Assembly (NCBI RefSeq): GCF_020026895.1
Contig: NZ_JAINZW010000001.1
Coordinates: 558,001 to 622,000, forward strand
Length of the DNA: 64,000 nt
Reading direction: 5' to 3'
From: Novilysobacter selenitireducens
GTDB lineage: Bacteria > Pseudomonadota > Gammaproteobacteria > Xanthomonadales > Xanthomonadaceae
In this document: in pieces, positions 21,041-31,061 of the stretch
Position numbering within the stretch: the stretch's first letter is position 1
Layout: every line of letters begins with the position of its first letter
Translations under genes and position numbers: made by a program
The notes under the pieces: generated by a model
Told to the model about the DNA's origin: nothing
Seen by the model: only the letters and a program-made list of their open reading frames with translations
The model's database searches: none

Positions 21041-22137
21041 TGCCGTTCCCCAAGATCCACGACCTGTACGTCGGCCGCACGGTGCTGGGCACGCTACTGC
21101 TCACGTGGGGCGTGCTGCTGGGCCTGGACGCGATGCTGGCGCTGGTGTCGGAGCTGGGCGATGTCGGCCAGGGCCGGTACGGCGTGGTCGATGCGCTGAC
21201 CTACGTGGCCTACACGGTGCCGCGCCGCGCGCACTATCTGTTTCCGTATGCGGCGGTGATCAGCGCGCTGATGGCGCTGGGGCAGTTGGCGGCCACCTCC
21301 GAGCTCACCGCGCTGCGCGCGGTCGGGCTTTCGCGGCGTCGGCTGGGCGTGACGGTGGTCGGCGCAATCGCGGTGGTGACCGCGCTGATGGTGGTCAACG
21401 GCGAGACGCTCGGGCCCTGGGGCCAGCGCCAGGCCGATGCGCTCAAGGCGTCGTCGCGGTCCAACGACATGATCGTGGCGCGCTATTCGGGTGTCTGGGC
21501 GCGCGAGGGCAACACCATCCTCAACGCACAGGGCGGCGAGGAGCGCGACGACGGCGAAGACCGCTGGCTGGAGCTGCAGGACGTGCGCCTGTACGAGTTC
21601 GCACCCGACGGCCGGCTGGAGTCGCTGGCGCTGGCGCGCATCGCCGAGCACCGGCCGGGCGGCTGGCTGCTGCGCAACGTCACCCGCACCTATTTCGATG
21701 CGCGCTCGGTCAGCCAGACCGAGGTGCAGGAGGAGCGCTGGGATTCACAGCTCGATGCCACTGCGTTAAGCGCCGACATCGACCGGCCACGCTACCTGTC
21801 GGCGTCCCAGCTGCGCGCCGCCGCGGCCTACCGCGAGCGCAACCAGCTCGATGCCAGCGAGTTCCAGGAGCACTACTGGGGCCGGTGGTTCTATCCCGTC
21901 AACGTGCTGGCGCTGTGCCTGGCGGCGATCCCGTTCGCGTTCGGCACGCTGCGCAGCGGCGGCATGGGCCGCCGGTTGTTCATCGGCATCGTGTTCTCGC
22001 TGGGGTTCTGGCTGCTGCAGACGCAGTTCGTGCAGCTCGCCAGCGTCTACAAGTTCGACTACCGCGTTGCCTATGCGCTGCCGACGGCGATCATGCTGGC
22101 GGTGTCGGCGTTTCTGTTCCGGCGGCGTTCGGGCTGA
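21037..22137 (+). CDS. lptG: LPS export ABC transporter permease LptG
   Basis: 366 aa partner of LptF with the same layout: three membrane helices, a periplasmic beta-rich domain (about 125-265), then three helices. The N-terminus IHDLYVGRTVLGTLLLTW and the coupling helix ATSSELTALRAVGLSRRRL match LptG. Translation is coupled to lptF. A GC-rich hairpin with T-run (22238-22255) follows about 100 bp downstream. Confidence 0.95.
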   Translation: MMPFPKIHDLYVGRTVLGTLLLTWGVLLGLDAMLALVSELGDVGQGRYGVVDALTYVAYTVPRRAHYLFPYAAVISALMALGQLAATSELTALRAVGLSRRRLGVTVVGAIAVVTALMVVNGETLGPWGQRQADALKASSRSNDMIVARYSGVWAREGNTILNAQGGEERDDGEDRWLELQDVRLYEFAPDGRLESLALARIAEHRPGGWLLRNVTRTYFDARSVSQTEVQEERWDSQLDATALSADIDRPRYLSASQLRAAAAYRERNQLDASEFQEHYWGRWFYPVNVLALCLAAIPFAFGTLRSGGMGRRLFIGIVFSLGFWLLQTQFVQLASVYKFDYRVAYALPTAIMLAVSAFLFRRRSG

Positions 22138-22235
22138 CACTGCGTCGCAGCACGAGGTGGGGAGCCAAGCGGGGTTGATGCACAGGTACCCGCCGCGTGC
22201 CGCTGGCCCGGTCGTACCGCGCAAGGTCCCGGGGA

Positions 22236-22703
22236 CTACCCGCGCGCGGGTTTTTCCGTCCGCACCAATCGAGTCCCACTGGCCCGGTCGTGCCACGTAA
22301 GCCGATCACGGTCGACCCACGCCCACCAGAACCCCAGTCCCGCCAGCAACAGCGACACCGTGCCGACCGCATAGCGGATGGAGAGCGCGCGCCACGACGC
22401 GGTGCCGCCATCGCGTGCTTCCACCTTCAGCCGCCACGGCCGCATGCCGAGCGTCTGCCCGCCGCGGCGCCAGCTGGCGATGGCGTACGCGCCGGTCACG
22501 GCCCACAGCGCGACCAGCTCCAGCCACCCGGCCAGGGTGTCGGCGCGCACCGGCTCGCCGCCATGCAACTGCAGGCTGACCGCGCCCACCACGAACCACA
22601 GCGCCAGTGCCGGGAACAGGTCGTACAGCAGCGCCAGCAGGCGCCAGCCGATGTGCGATGAGGGGCGGGGCGCAGGCGCGCGCAGCGGGTCGTCGGAAGC
22701 CAT
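22236..22703 (-). CDS. RDD family membrane protein
   Basis: 155 aa. The RDD domain begins [20 protein letters not shown] and contains three membrane segments. [16 protein letters not shown] and the C-terminal [16 protein letters not shown] are typical of the family. Function is unknown; some members are linked to ion exchange. The last codons (Pro-Ala-Arg-Gly-stop) are encoded by the ACCCG/CGGGT hairpin that may terminate lptG. A second short copy of the DRASGTR-coding segment lies just past the stop (about 22195-22225). It is divergent from xerD with a 24-bp gap. Confidence 0.85.
   Translation of the reverse strand: MASDDPLRAPAPRPSSHIGWRLLALLYDLFPALALWFVVGAVSLQLHGGEPVRADTLAGWLELVALWAVTGAYAIASWRRGGQTLGMRPWRLKVEARDGGTASWRALSIRYAVGTVSLLLAGLGFWWAWVDRDRLTWHDRASGTRLVRTEKPARG
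22238..22255 (+). terminator. Probable intrinsic terminator of lptF-lptG
   Basis: ACCCG-CGCG-CGGGT followed by a further TTTT on the plus strand. The stem is short but GC-rich and overlaps the last codons of the convergent RDD gene. Confidence 0.55.
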
Positions 22704-22727
22704 CGCAACAGGATAGTCGCTAAGCTC

Positions 22728-23693
22728 ATGGCCATGACCGAGCGCCCCCGCACGCCCGCGCAACGCCGGCAACTGGCGATGGCGCTGCCGCCGTTGCCCG
22801 ACGCCGACAGTGGCGACATCAACCGCTTCCTCGATGCGATCTGGGCCGAGCACGGATTGGCGCGGCCCACCCTCGACAGTTACCGGCGCGACCTGGAAGG
22901 CACCGCGCGCTGGCTCGCGCCACGCGGCGGCGGGCTCGTCGTGGCTGACCGCGCTGCCCTGTTCGACTACCTGGCATGGCGCGCGCAGCAGCAGTATTCG
23001 CCGCGCAGCAATGCGCGCCTGCTGTCGGCGCTGCGCACATTCTTCGGCTGGACCGTGCGGCAGGGCCTGCGCGCAGACGACCCGACCGCGTTGCTGCAGC
23101 CGCCCAAACTGCCGCGCTCGCTGCCCAAGGCGCTGGCCGAGACCGAGATCGAGGCGCTGCTGGCGGCACCGGACGACTCCAGCCCGGAAGGCCTTCGCGA
23201 CCGCGCGATGCTGGAGCTGATGTACGCCTGCGGCCTGCGCGTCAGCGAGCTGGTTGGCCTGCCAGCCACCGGGGTCAACCTGCGCCAGGGCGTGTTGCGC
23301 GTGGTCGGCAAGGGCGGGCGCGAGCGCCTGGTGCCGCTGGGCGAGGAGGCGCGGCACTGGCTGGAGCGTTACCTCGCGCAGTCGCGCCCGGCCTTGGTGG
23401 GCAAGCGCACCCTCGCGCCGCTGTTCCTGACGCCGGCGGGCGAGGCGCCTACGCGGCAACAGTTCTGGCACGTGGTGAAACGCCAGGCCGCGGCGGCCGG
23501 AATCGACCCGCGGCGCATCAGCCCGCACGGCCTGCGCCACAGTTTCGCCACCCACCTGCTCAACCACGGCGCCGACCTGCGCGCGCTGCAGATGCTGCTG
23601 GGCCACAGCTCGCTGTCGACCACGCAGATCTACACGCTGGTGGCGCGCGAGCAGCTCAAGAAGCTGCATGCGCAGCACCACCCACGGGGGTGA
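22728..23693 (+). CDS. xerD: Site-specific tyrosine recombinase XerD
   Basis: 321 aa. With XerC it resolves chromosome dimers at dif during division. The catalytic set is complete: Arg171 (CGLRVSEL), Lys195 (VVGKGGRER), His267/Arg270 ([13 protein letters not shown]), His293 ([14 protein letters not shown]) and Tyr302. The N-terminal SAM-like domain contains [23 protein letters not shown]. Two ATGs compete, 22728 (MAMTERP) and 22734. TAAGCT ends 7 nt before the second, which would suit a leaderless message from 22734. Confidence 0.95.
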   Translation: MAMTERPRTPAQRRQLAMALPPLPDADSGDINRFLDAIWAEHGLARPTLDSYRRDLEGTARWLAPRGGGLVVADRAALFDYLAWRAQQQYSPRSNARLLSALRTFFGWTVRQGLRADDPTALLQPPKLPRSLPKALAETEIEALLAAPDDSSPEGLRDRAMLELMYACGLRVSELVGLPATGVNLRQGVLRVVGKGGRERLVPLGEEARHWLERYLAQSRPALVGKRTLAPLFLTPAGEAPTRQQFWHVVKRQAAAAGIDPRRISPHGLRHSFATHLLNHGADLRALQMLLGHSSLSTTQIYTLVAREQLKKLHAQHHPRG

Positions 23694-24017
23694 ATGCGTT
23701 GATGGGTCCCTGGTCGACTGTAGGAGCGGCTTCAGCCGCGATCCAGTTCACGGCGTGATCCGGCCCTTCGTGCAGGAGCGAGGCAAGTCGCGATTCGCAT
23801 GCGCACGACGGTCTTGGTCGCGACTCACGTCGCTCCTACAAGAGGGAGTGGATCAGCGAGTACGGTCCATCATCGCGGTCGCGGCTGAAGCCGCTCCCAC
23901 GAAAGCCGCCCGCCGCCCGGTACCCACTCACCCGGCGTTCCGGCTGCGCTCGGCTACGCATGCCACAATCGCGGGCCGATCCACCGTCGCGGCCCGGCCG
24001 CACTCCAGGATGTCCCG
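23694..24017. repeat. REP-rich intergenic region: four GTAG-type hairpins nested as two inverted pairs
   Basis: This gap between xerD and dsbC holds no gene. The outer pair is GTAGGAGCGGCTTCAGCCGC (from 23720) and its complement with one change (23879-23900). The inner pair is GCAGGAGCGAGGCAAGTCGC (from 23772) and GTCGCGACTCACGTCGCTCC (23817-23836 on plus). Each unit is itself a hairpin (GCGGCT-TC-AGCCGC; GCGAC-GTGA-GTCGC) with a GTAG-like foot. After 23910 a CACAAT (23964-23969) may be the dsbC -10. Confidence 0.8.
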
Positions 24018-24872
24018 ATGAAGCGTTTGCTCCTTGTTGCGTTCAGCGCGATCAGCCTTTCGGCCTGTGCCCAGGCCCCGGATGCGCAGGCGCCCGCCGC
24101 CGCGCAGGACGGTGTGCCGGCCGCCGCCGTGGCCGCGTCGCCCAACGAGCCGACGCCGGCCGCCGGCACGCCCGAAGCGCGTGCGCTGGAGGCGATCCGC
24201 GGCCTCAATCCGAGCATCCCGGTGGAACGCATCGCCGAGTCGCCGATGCCCGGCTTCCGCGAGGCCATCGTGGGTGGGCAGGTGGTGTACGTCAGCGACG
24301 ACGGGCGTTACCTGTTCCTGCCCGGCAGCGGCGGTGCGCTGTACGACGCGCAGGACAAGCGCAACCTGACCGAGTCCGCCCTGGCCGGCATGCGCCGCGA
24401 CCTGCTGGCGAAGATCCCGCAGAGCGAGCGCATCGTGTTCGCCCCGCCCAACCCGGTGCACACCGTCACCGTGTTCACCGACGTGGAGTGCGGCTACTGC
24501 CGCAAGCTGCACAGCGAGATGGCCGAGTACAACCGGCAGGGCATCGCGATTGAATACCTCGCCTTCCCGCGCATGGGCCTGGGCAGCGAGGACTACAAGA
24601 AGATGGTGTCGGTGTGGTGCGCCGACGACCGCCGCAAGGCGATGACAGACGCCAAGGACGAGAAGCGCATCCCGCAGCGCGACTGCACCACGACGGTCAA
24701 CCAGCAGTACGACATCGGCCGCCGCGTCGGCCTGACCGGCACGCCGATGATCCTGGCCGAGGACGGCACCCAGATGGGTGGCTACGTGCCGCCGGCCGAA
24801 CTGCGCCAGGCACTGGACAAGCGCAAGGCCGAGCAGGCGCCGGTCGCCGCGGCCGCCACGCCCGCCGGCTGA
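24018..24872 (+). CDS. dsbC: DsbC-type thiol:disulfide interchange protein, predicted lipoprotein
   Basis: 284 aa. DsbC shuffles wrong disulfides in the periplasm. The thioredoxin active site is CGYC (residues 158-161) after VHTVTVFTDVE, and the cis-Pro loop is GLTGTPMILAEDG. The N-terminal dimerisation region (NPSIPVERIAESPMPGFREA, QVVYVSDDGRYLF) is present. The signal sequence ends SLSAC (Cys17), which looks like a lipobox, so the protein may be membrane-anchored rather than soluble as in E. coli. An Ala/Pro-rich linker follows (residues 18-50). AGGAT precedes the start. Confidence 0.92.
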   Translation: MKRLLLVAFSAISLSACAQAPDAQAPAAAQDGVPAAAVAASPNEPTPAAGTPEARALEAIRGLNPSIPVERIAESPMPGFREAIVGGQVVYVSDDGRYLFLPGSGGALYDAQDKRNLTESALAGMRRDLLAKIPQSERIVFAPPNPVHTVTVFTDVECGYCRKLHSEMAEYNRQGIAIEYLAFPRMGLGSEDYKKMVSVWCADDRRKAMTDAKDEKRIPQRDCTTTVNQQYDIGRRVGLTGTPMILAEDGTQMGGYVPPAELRQALDKRKAEQAPVAAAATPAG

Positions 24873-24952
24873 CCTGCCCGTCGGAACGGGCCCCTGATTC
24901 GGGCCCGACCCCGGACCATGCCGCCGGCCGGGTAGCCGGCCCGCGGCCCCGC

Positions 24953-24958
24953 TACAAT
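24953..24958 (+). promoter_or_regulatory. -10 element of purL
   Basis: GCTACAATAGCC gives TACAAT (5/6 consensus) 31 bp before the purL ATG. A PurR-type palindrome was not seen. Confidence 0.5.
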
Positions 24959-24989
24959 AGCCGGCCCGTCGACACCCGGTTCCCCGGAC

Positions 24990-27900
24990 ATGATCGTCCT
25001 CGAGGGCGCTTCCGCCCTGTCCGCGTTCCGCCGCGAACGCCTCCAGTCCCGCCTCGCCGCCCTCCATCCCGACCTGCGACTGCTTGACGCCTGGCCCGTG
25101 TACTGGGTCGAGCCCGAGCCCGGTGCCACGCCCGACAGCGAGGCGCTGCAGCGCATCCTGCAGGCCGGTGGGGCGCATGCCGCGCGCAGCGAGGGCGCGG
25201 TCTCGCGCTTCGTGACGCCGCGCCTGGGCACGCTGTCGCCGTGGGCCAGCAAGGCCACCGAACTGCTGCATGGCGCGCGCCTGCCGGTGAAACGCGTCGA
25301 ACGCGGCCTGCGCTACGACCTGGCCGGCTGGCCGTCCGACCCCGCCGTGCAAGCGGCGGTGGGCAAGGTGCTGCACGACCCGATGACGCAGTCGCTGCTG
25401 GAGACGGCCGATGCCGGCGCCGCGCTGTTCGCCACGCCGCCGCGCGGCCAGCTCGAGCGCATCGCGCTGGCCGACCTGGACGCCGCCAACGCGCGCCTGG
25501 GCCTGGCGCTGGCCGACGACGAGATCGCCTACCTGCGCGAGCGTTACGCCGCGCTGGACCGGCAGCCGTCGGATGTCGAGCTGATGATGTTCGCGCAGGC
25601 GAACTCCGAGCACTGCCGGCACAAGATCTTCAACGCCTCCTGGACCATCGACGGGCGCGAGCAATCGCAGTCGCTGTTCCGGATGATCAAGCACACCCAC
25701 CAGCGCACGCCCGAGCACACGCTGTCGGCCTACAGCGACAACGCGGCCGTGGTGGCGGGCTACCCGGGGCGCCGGTTCCGGCCCGACCCGGACACCGGCG
25801 CCTATCGCGCCGAGGCGGAAGTGGATTCCGCGTTCTGCATCAAGGTCGAGACCCACAACCATCCGACCGCGATCGCGCCGTTCCCCGGGGCTTCCACCGG
25901 CGCCGGCGGCGAGATCCGCGACGAGGGCGCCACCGGCCGCGGCGGCAAGCCGAAGATGGGCCTGAGCGGGTTCTCGGTGTCGCACCTGCGCATCCCCACG
26001 CTGCCGCAGCCGTGGGAAGGCGAGCGCGCGCTCAACCCGCGCATGGCGCCGGCGCTTGAGATCATGCTGGACGGTCCGATCGGCGCGGCCGCGTTCAACA
26101 ACGAGTTCGGACGGCCGAACCTGGCGGGCTATTTCCGCAGCTTCGAGCTGGACGAAGGCACGCATGCGCGCGCCTACGACAAGCCGATCATGCTCGCCGG
26201 CGGCCTGGGCGCGATGGACCGCGGCCAGGTCGAGAAGCTCGGCATGAAGCCCGGCGACGCGGTGGTGGTGCTGGGCGGGCCGGCGATGCTCATCGGCCTG
26301 GGCGGCGGCGCCGCCAGTTCGGTGGCGTCTGGCGAAAGCGCCGAGGACCTGGATTTCGCCAGCGTGCAGCGCGACAACCCGGAAATGGAGCGCCGCTGCC
26401 AGGAGGTCATCGACCGCTGCGTGGCGCTGGGCGCCGACAACCCGGTCGCCACCGCGCATGACGTCGGCGCCGGCGGCCTGTCGAATGCGATCCCCGAGCT
26501 GCTGCACGACTCCGGCCTGGGCGGCGTGGTCGACCTGGACCGCGTGCCCAGCGACGACCCGTCGCTGTCGCCGATGCAGCTGTGGTGCAACGAATCGCAG
26601 GAGCGCTACGTGCTCGGCGTGCCGACCGAGCGGCTGGGGGAGTTCGCCGCGATCTGCGAACGCGAGCGCTGCCCGTTCGCCGTGGTCGGCCACGCCACCG
26701 CCGAGGAACGGCTGGTGGTGGGGTATGGCGCGACGGTCGAGTCGGTGTATGGCGACGGCTCTGCTTCGACCCTTCTTCCTCCGGGAGAAGGGGCCCGAAG
26801 GGCGGATGAGGGTACGACGGAGCAGCAGAGCTCCCATGGCGTGCCCGACGCCTCGAACGTACCCGGTGGTTCGACTGCCGCCACTTCGCCGAACCCTCAC
26901 CCCAACCCCTCTCCCGGTGGGAGAGGGGCTATGGATCTCCACCCGATCGACCTCCCCATGGACCTGCTGTTCGGCAAGCCGCCGAAGATGCACCGCGACA
27001 CGCAGCGTCCGGGCGACGCGCCGTGGCCGGCGCTGCGCTGGGACGGGCTGGACCTGCATGACGCCGCGCTGCGCGTGCTGGCGCACCCGACGGTGGCGTC
27101 CAAGCAGTTCCTCATCACCATCGGCGACCGCAGCGTCGGCGGCCTGACCGCGCGCGACCAGCTGGTCGGCCCATGGCAGCTGCCGATGGCCGACTGCGCC
27201 ATCACCTTTACCGGGTTCCACGGCTTCACCGGCGAGGCGATGGCCATCGGCGAGCGCACGCCGCTGGCGCTGCTGGATGCGCCCGCCGCCGCACGCATGG
27301 CCGTGGGCGAGGCGATCACCAACCTGTGCGCCGCGCCGGTCGAGTCGCTGGACCGCATCAAGCTGTCGGCCAACTGGATGGCCGCGGCCGGGCACGACGG
27401 CGAGGACGCATCGCTGTTCGACGCGGTCAAGGCCGTGGCCATCGACCTGTGCCCGGAGCTGGACCTGAGCATCCCGGTCGGCAAGGACTCGCTGTCGATG
27501 CAGGCGCAGTGGCAGGACGGCGGGCAGGCGCACAAGTCGGTGTCGCCGGTGTCGCTGATCGTCAGCGCGTTCGCGCCGGTGGTCGACGTGCGCGCGCAGC
27601 TGACGCCGTTGCTGGACCGCGACGAGGATTCGGAGTTGTGGCTGATTGGCCTGGGCGGCGGCAAGCAGCGCCTCGGCGGCTCGGTGCTCGCGCAGGTGCA
27701 TCCGGACGCGACCGTCGCCGACGTCGGGCTGCCGGCCTTCGCCGGGCAACCGTCGGAGGACGGCAACCGCAACGGCGGCGTCCCTGACCTCGACAATCCG
27801 CAACGCCTGCGCGACTTCTTCGAACTGATCCGTGACGCGCGCGAAGCCGGCCTGCTGCGCGCCTACCACGACCGTTCCGACGGCGGCGCGTTCGCGACGC

Positions 27901-29120
27901 TGTGCGAAATGGCGTTCTGCTCGCGCATGGGGCTGGACATCAGCCTGGACGGGTGGGGCGAGGATCCGTTCCGCACGCTGTTCAACGAGGAACTGGGCGC
28001 GGTCGTGCAGGTCACGTCCGAGGACCGCGCGGCCTTCGCGGACCTGGTGGCGCGCCATGGCCTGATCGACTGCGCACAGCGCATCGCGCGTCCGGTCGCG
28101 AGCCGTGTAGAGGGACCGGATGCGGCCGCTACCATCCGCGTGCTGGACGACGGCGAAGTGCTGGTGGAGTGGCGCTGGGACGAGCTGTTCGACGCCTGGT
28201 GGGCGACCACCCACGCGATGCAGCGCCTGCGCGACAACCCCGAATGCGCCGATGAAGAGCGCGCCAGCGCGCGCGATTTCAACGCGCCCGGACTGGTGCC
28301 GAAGCTGGCCTTCGACCCTGCCGAGGACATCGCCGCGCCGTTCATCAACACGGGCGCGCGGCCGAAGGTCGCGATCCTGCGCGAGCAGGGCGTCAACGGC
28401 CAGGTCGAAATGGCCGCGGCGTTCGATCGCGCCGGCTTCGAGGCGTTCGACGTGCACATGAGCGACCTGATCGCCGGCCGCGTCGCGCTGGACGGTTTCG
28501 CCGGCCTGGCTGCGTGCGGCGGCTTCAGCTACGGCGACGTGCTCGGCGCGGGCCGCGGCTGGGCGACGTCGATCCTGGAACGCCCGGCACTGCGCGAGGC
28601 GTTCGAGGCGTTCTTCTCGCGCGGCGACAGCTTCGCGCTGGGCGTGTGCAACGGCTGCCAGATGCTGAGCCAGCTCAAGCCGATCATCCCGGGTGCCGGC
28701 CACTGGCCGCGGTTCCTGCGCAACCGCAGCGAGCAGTTCGAGGCGCGGCTGGGCCTGCTGGAGGTGGTCGAGTCGCCCTCGATCTTCCTGCGCGGCATGG
28801 CCGGTTCGCGCATCCCAGTGGTGGTCTCGCACGGCGAGGGCCGCGCGGCATTCGACAGCGCCGCCGACCAGGCCGCTGCGCGCGTGTCGCTGCGCTATGT
28901 CGACGGCGACGGCAGCGTGGCCGCGCAATACCCCGCCAACCCGAACGGTTCGGAGGGCGGCACCGCCGGCCTGACTAGCGACGACGGCCGCGTGACCATC
29001 CTCATGCCGCACCCCGAGCGCACCCTGCGCACCGCCAACCTCAGCTGGGCCCCGGCCGACTGGGGCGACGATTCGCCGTGGCTGCGCATGTTCCGCAACG
29101 CACGCGTGCAGGTGGGCTGA
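24990..29120 (+). CDS. purL: Phosphoribosylformylglycinamidine synthase, with in-frame repeat insertion
   Basis: 1376 aa; the single-chain gammaproteobacterial enzyme is usually about 1300-1350 aa. It converts FGAR, glutamine and ATP to FGAM in purine synthesis. Visible parts are the N-terminal PurS-like domain, two AIR-synthase-like halves ([38 protein letters not shown]), and a C-terminal class I glutaminase with Cys1220 in GVCNGCQML and the His/Glu of MPHPERTL. Residues ~594-647 ([15 protein letters not shown] ... [13 protein letters not shown]) have no place in the family and are encoded by an inverted REP doublet inserted just before [20 protein letters not shown]. The frame stays open. 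The gene is expected to be important for growth without purines, so the product is presumably active. Confidence 0.96.
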   Translation: MIVLEGASALSAFRRERLQSRLAALHPDLRLLDAWPVYWVEPEPGATPDSEALQRILQAGGAHAARSEGAVSRFVTPRLGTLSPWASKATELLHGARLPVKRVERGLRYDLAGWPSDPAVQAAVGKVLHDPMTQSLLETADAGAALFATPPRGQLERIALADLDAANARLGLALADDEIAYLRERYAALDRQPSDVELMMFAQANSEHCRHKIFNASWTIDGREQSQSLFRMIKHTHQRTPEHTLSAYSDNAAVVAGYPGRRFRPDPDTGAYRAEAEVDSAFCIKVETHNHPTAIAPFPGASTGAGGEIRDEGATGRGGKPKMGLSGFSVSHLRIPTLPQPWEGERALNPRMAPALEIMLDGPIGAAAFNNEFGRPNLAGYFRSFELDEGTHARAYDKPIMLAGGLGAMDRGQVEKLGMKPGDAVVVLGGPAMLIGLGGGAASSVASGESAEDLDFASVQRDNPEMERRCQEVIDRCVALGADNPVATAHDVGAGGLSNAIPELLHDSGLGGVVDLDRVPSDDPSLSPMQLWCNESQERYVLGVPTERLGEFAAICERERCPFAVVGHATAEERLVVGYGATVESVYGDGSASTLLPPGEGARRADEGTTEQQSSHGVPDASNVPGGSTAATSPNPHPNPSPGGRGAMDLHPIDLPMDLLFGKPPKMHRDTQRPGDAPWPALRWDGLDLHDAALRVLAHPTVASKQFLITIGDRSVGGLTARDQLVGPWQLPMADCAITFTGFHGFTGEAMAIGERTPLALLDAPAAARMAVGEAITNLCAAPVESLDRIKLSANWMAAAGHDGEDASLFDAVKAVAIDLCPELDLSIPVGKDSLSMQAQWQDGGQAHKSVSPVSLIVSAFAPVVDVRAQLTPLLDRDEDSELWLIGLGGGKQRLGGSVLAQVHPDATVADVGLPAFAGQPSEDGNRNGGVPDLDNPQRLRDFFELIRDAREAGLLRAYHDRSDGGAFATLCEMAFCSRMGLDISLDGWGEDPFRTLFNEELGAVVQVTSEDRAAFADLVARHGLIDCAQRIARPVASRVEGPDAAATIRVLDDGEVLVEWRWDELFDAWWATTHAMQRLRDNPECADEERASARDFNAPGLVPKLAFDPAEDIAAPFINTGARPKVAILREQGVNGQVEMAAAFDRAGFEAFDVHMSDLIAGRVALDGFAGLAACGGFSYGDVLGAGRGWATSILERPALREAFEAFFSRGDSFALGVCNGCQMLSQLKPIIPGAGHWPRFLRNRSEQFEARLGLLEVVESPSIFLRGMAGSRIPVVVSHGEGRAAFDSAADQAAARVSLRYVDGDGSVAAQYPANPNGSEGGTAGLTSDDGRVTILMPHPERTLRTANLSWAPADWGDDSPWLRMFRNARVQVG
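26769..26930. repeat. Inverted REP doublet inside purL
   Basis: The left unit (26769-26813) and right unit (26893-26930) are inverted, divergent copies of one palindrome. The right unit runs ACCCTCACCCCAACCCCTCT then CCCGGTGGGAGAGGGGCT. The complement of the left shares ACCCTCA, CCTTCTCCCGG and the closing GGG. About 80 bp lie between them. The total, 162 bp, is a multiple of three and has no stop codon in the purL frame. Confidence 0.8.
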
Positions 29121-29194
29121 GGCGTCCACGCACAGCCGCGGGAGCGCGCGCGCGACCTGCTAAAGTCCGGCGGTCACGGGCTTAGGAGGGCGGC

Positions 29195-30928
29195 GTGGGC
29201 GCAACGGCGGACGCGGTGGGCGGCATGGACGGCGGCATCGACGGCAATCCCGTCGAGGACCGCATCGTCCAGGTGCTGGTCGACAAGGGGCGGCTGAAGG
29301 AGGCCGACCTCGGTCGCGCGCGTCGGCTGCAGGCCGAGACCGGTGGCAGCCTGCTCGCACTGCTGTCGCGGCTCGGGCTCGTGTCGGAGCGCGACCACGC
29401 CGAGACCGTCGCCGAGGTCACCGGCCTGCCGCTGGTGTCCGCGCAGGACGCGCCGGACCTGCCGCCCGAGGACGTCGCGCTCAGCGTCAAGTTCATGAAG
29501 CAGTTCCACGTCTGCCCGCGCCAGTCCGACGCGCAGGCGGTCGAACTGCTGATGGCCGACCCGCACGACGACTACGCACTCGACGCGGTGCGTCTGGCGA
29601 TCCAGCGGCCGCTGCGGCTCAAGGTCGCGCTGCGTTCGGAGATCGACGGGCTGGTGGAGCGCTGGTACGGGCAAGGCCGCAGCGCGATGGGCGCGATTGT
29701 CGAGACCGCCGAGGGCGAAGCCGGCGACATGGACGACGTCGAGCATCTGCGCGACCTCGCGTCCGAGGCCCCGGTGATCCGGCTGGTCAACCTGGTGATC
29801 CAGCGCGCGGTCGAGATGCGCGCGTCCGACATCCACATCGAGCCGTTCGAGAACCGCCTGAAGGTGCGCTACCGCGTCGACGGCGTGCTGGCCGAGGGCG
29901 AGAGCCCGCCGCCCAACCTGACGGCCGCCGTGATCAGCCGCATCAAGATCATGGCCAAGCTCAACATCGCAGAACGCCGGCTGCCGCAGGACGGCCGCAT
30001 CATGGTGCGCGTGCAGGGCAAGGAGCTGGACCTGCGCGTGAGCACCGTGCCGACCGCGCACGGCGAGTCGGTGGTCATGCGCCTGCTGGACCGCGAAACG
30101 GTGGTCTTCGACTTCAAGCGGCTGGGCTTCACCGATTCGTTCCTGCCGCAGTTCGAGAAGGTGCTCACGCAGCCGCACGGCATCCTGCTGGTCACCGGCC
30201 CTACCGGCTCGGGCAAGACCACCACGCTGTACACCGCGCTGAGCCGGCTCAATACGCCGGACGTCAAGATCATCACGGTCGAGGACCCGGTCGAATACCA
30301 GATCGAGGGCATCAACCAGATCCAGGCCAAGCCGCAGATCGGCCTGGACTTCGCCCACGCGCTGCGCAGCATCGTCCGCCAGGACCCGGACATCATCATG
30401 ATCGGCGAGATGCGCGACCTGGAAACCGCGCGCATCGCGATCCAGTCCGCGCTCACCGGCCACCTGGTGCTGAGCACGCTGCACACCAACAACGCCGCCG
30501 GCGGCATCACCCGCCTGCTCGACATGGGCGTGGAGGACTACCTGCTGACGTCCACCGTCAACGGCATCCTGGCCCAGCGCCTGGTGCGCCGGCTCGAGCC
30601 CGTGCACGCCGAGCGCTACCCGGCGAGCCCGGAGGAGATCGACAAGTTCGGCCTGCGCCGCCTGCAGCCCGAGGGCGAGATCTTCCTGTACCGCCCGCGC
30701 GGCTCGGACATCGCCCCGACCGGCTACCAGGGGCGCACCACGATCATGGAATTCATGGTGATGGACGACGCCCTGCGCCGCGCCGTGATGCGCCACGCCG
30801 GCATGGGCGAACTGGAACAGCTGGCCCGCGAGGCCGGCATGCGCACGATGTACGAAGACGGCATCGCCAAGGCACTGGCGGGGCTGACGACAATCGAGGA
30901 AGTCCTGCGGGTGACGGAGGAGGCGTGA
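29195..30928 (+). CDS. gspE: Type II secretion ATPase GspE (XpsE)
   Basis: 577 aa, GTG start supported by AGGAGGG 5 nt upstream. It is the cytoplasmic ATPase that drives pseudopilus assembly. The N-terminal XpsE domain is followed by the core, with the Asp-box SDIHIEPFENRLKVRYRVDG, Walker A GPTGSGKT (335-342), Walker B-type DPDIIMIGEMRD, and the His box STLHTNNAAGGITRLLDMG. The usual four-cysteine zinc element (CxxC...CxxC) before GYQGRTTIMEF is missing; the protein has a single Cys (107). This is the first gene of the E-F-G-H-I-J-K-L-M-N-D operon. Confidence 0.95.
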   Translation: MGATADAVGGMDGGIDGNPVEDRIVQVLVDKGRLKEADLGRARRLQAETGGSLLALLSRLGLVSERDHAETVAEVTGLPLVSAQDAPDLPPEDVALSVKFMKQFHVCPRQSDAQAVELLMADPHDDYALDAVRLAIQRPLRLKVALRSEIDGLVERWYGQGRSAMGAIVETAEGEAGDMDDVEHLRDLASEAPVIRLVNLVIQRAVEMRASDIHIEPFENRLKVRYRVDGVLAEGESPPPNLTAAVISRIKIMAKLNIAERRLPQDGRIMVRVQGKELDLRVSTVPTAHGESVVMRLLDRETVVFDFKRLGFTDSFLPQFEKVLTQPHGILLVTGPTGSGKTTTLYTALSRLNTPDVKIITVEDPVEYQIEGINQIQAKPQIGLDFAHALRSIVRQDPDIIMIGEMRDLETARIAIQSALTGHLVLSTLHTNNAAGGITRLLDMGVEDYLLTSTVNGILAQRLVRRLEPVHAERYPASPEEIDKFGLRRLQPEGEIFLYRPRGSDIAPTGYQGRTTIMEFMVMDDALRRAVMRHAGMGELEQLAREAGMRTMYEDGIAKALAGLTTIEEVLRVTEEA

Positions 30929-31061
30929 GTGTCGGGTCGGTCTGTGGACCATCCCTTCAGCCGTCATCGCCGTTCTTCGTTGGAGTAGGACCCGCGAACC
31001 AGGCGCCGCCGTCTCTTTGAATTTCCCAGCCCCTGGTCCCTAGTCCCTGGCCTCTCAATCC

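Noticed and set aside
22238-23901. CRISPR array in the repeat-rich stretches
   Set aside because: The repeats are palindromic REP units in inverted orientation, few in number, without equal spacers and without cas genes.
26769-26930. purL as a pseudogene broken by the repeat insertion
   Set aside because: The frame is open through the insertion and all catalytic motifs on both sides, including the glutaminase Cys, are intact.
23928-29129. A 1733-codon open frame on the minus strand opposite purL
   Set aside because: It is a shadow frame caused by the very high GC at third codon positions. It has no family similarity, is Arg/His/Gln-rich, and lies wholly antisense to a well-conserved enzyme.
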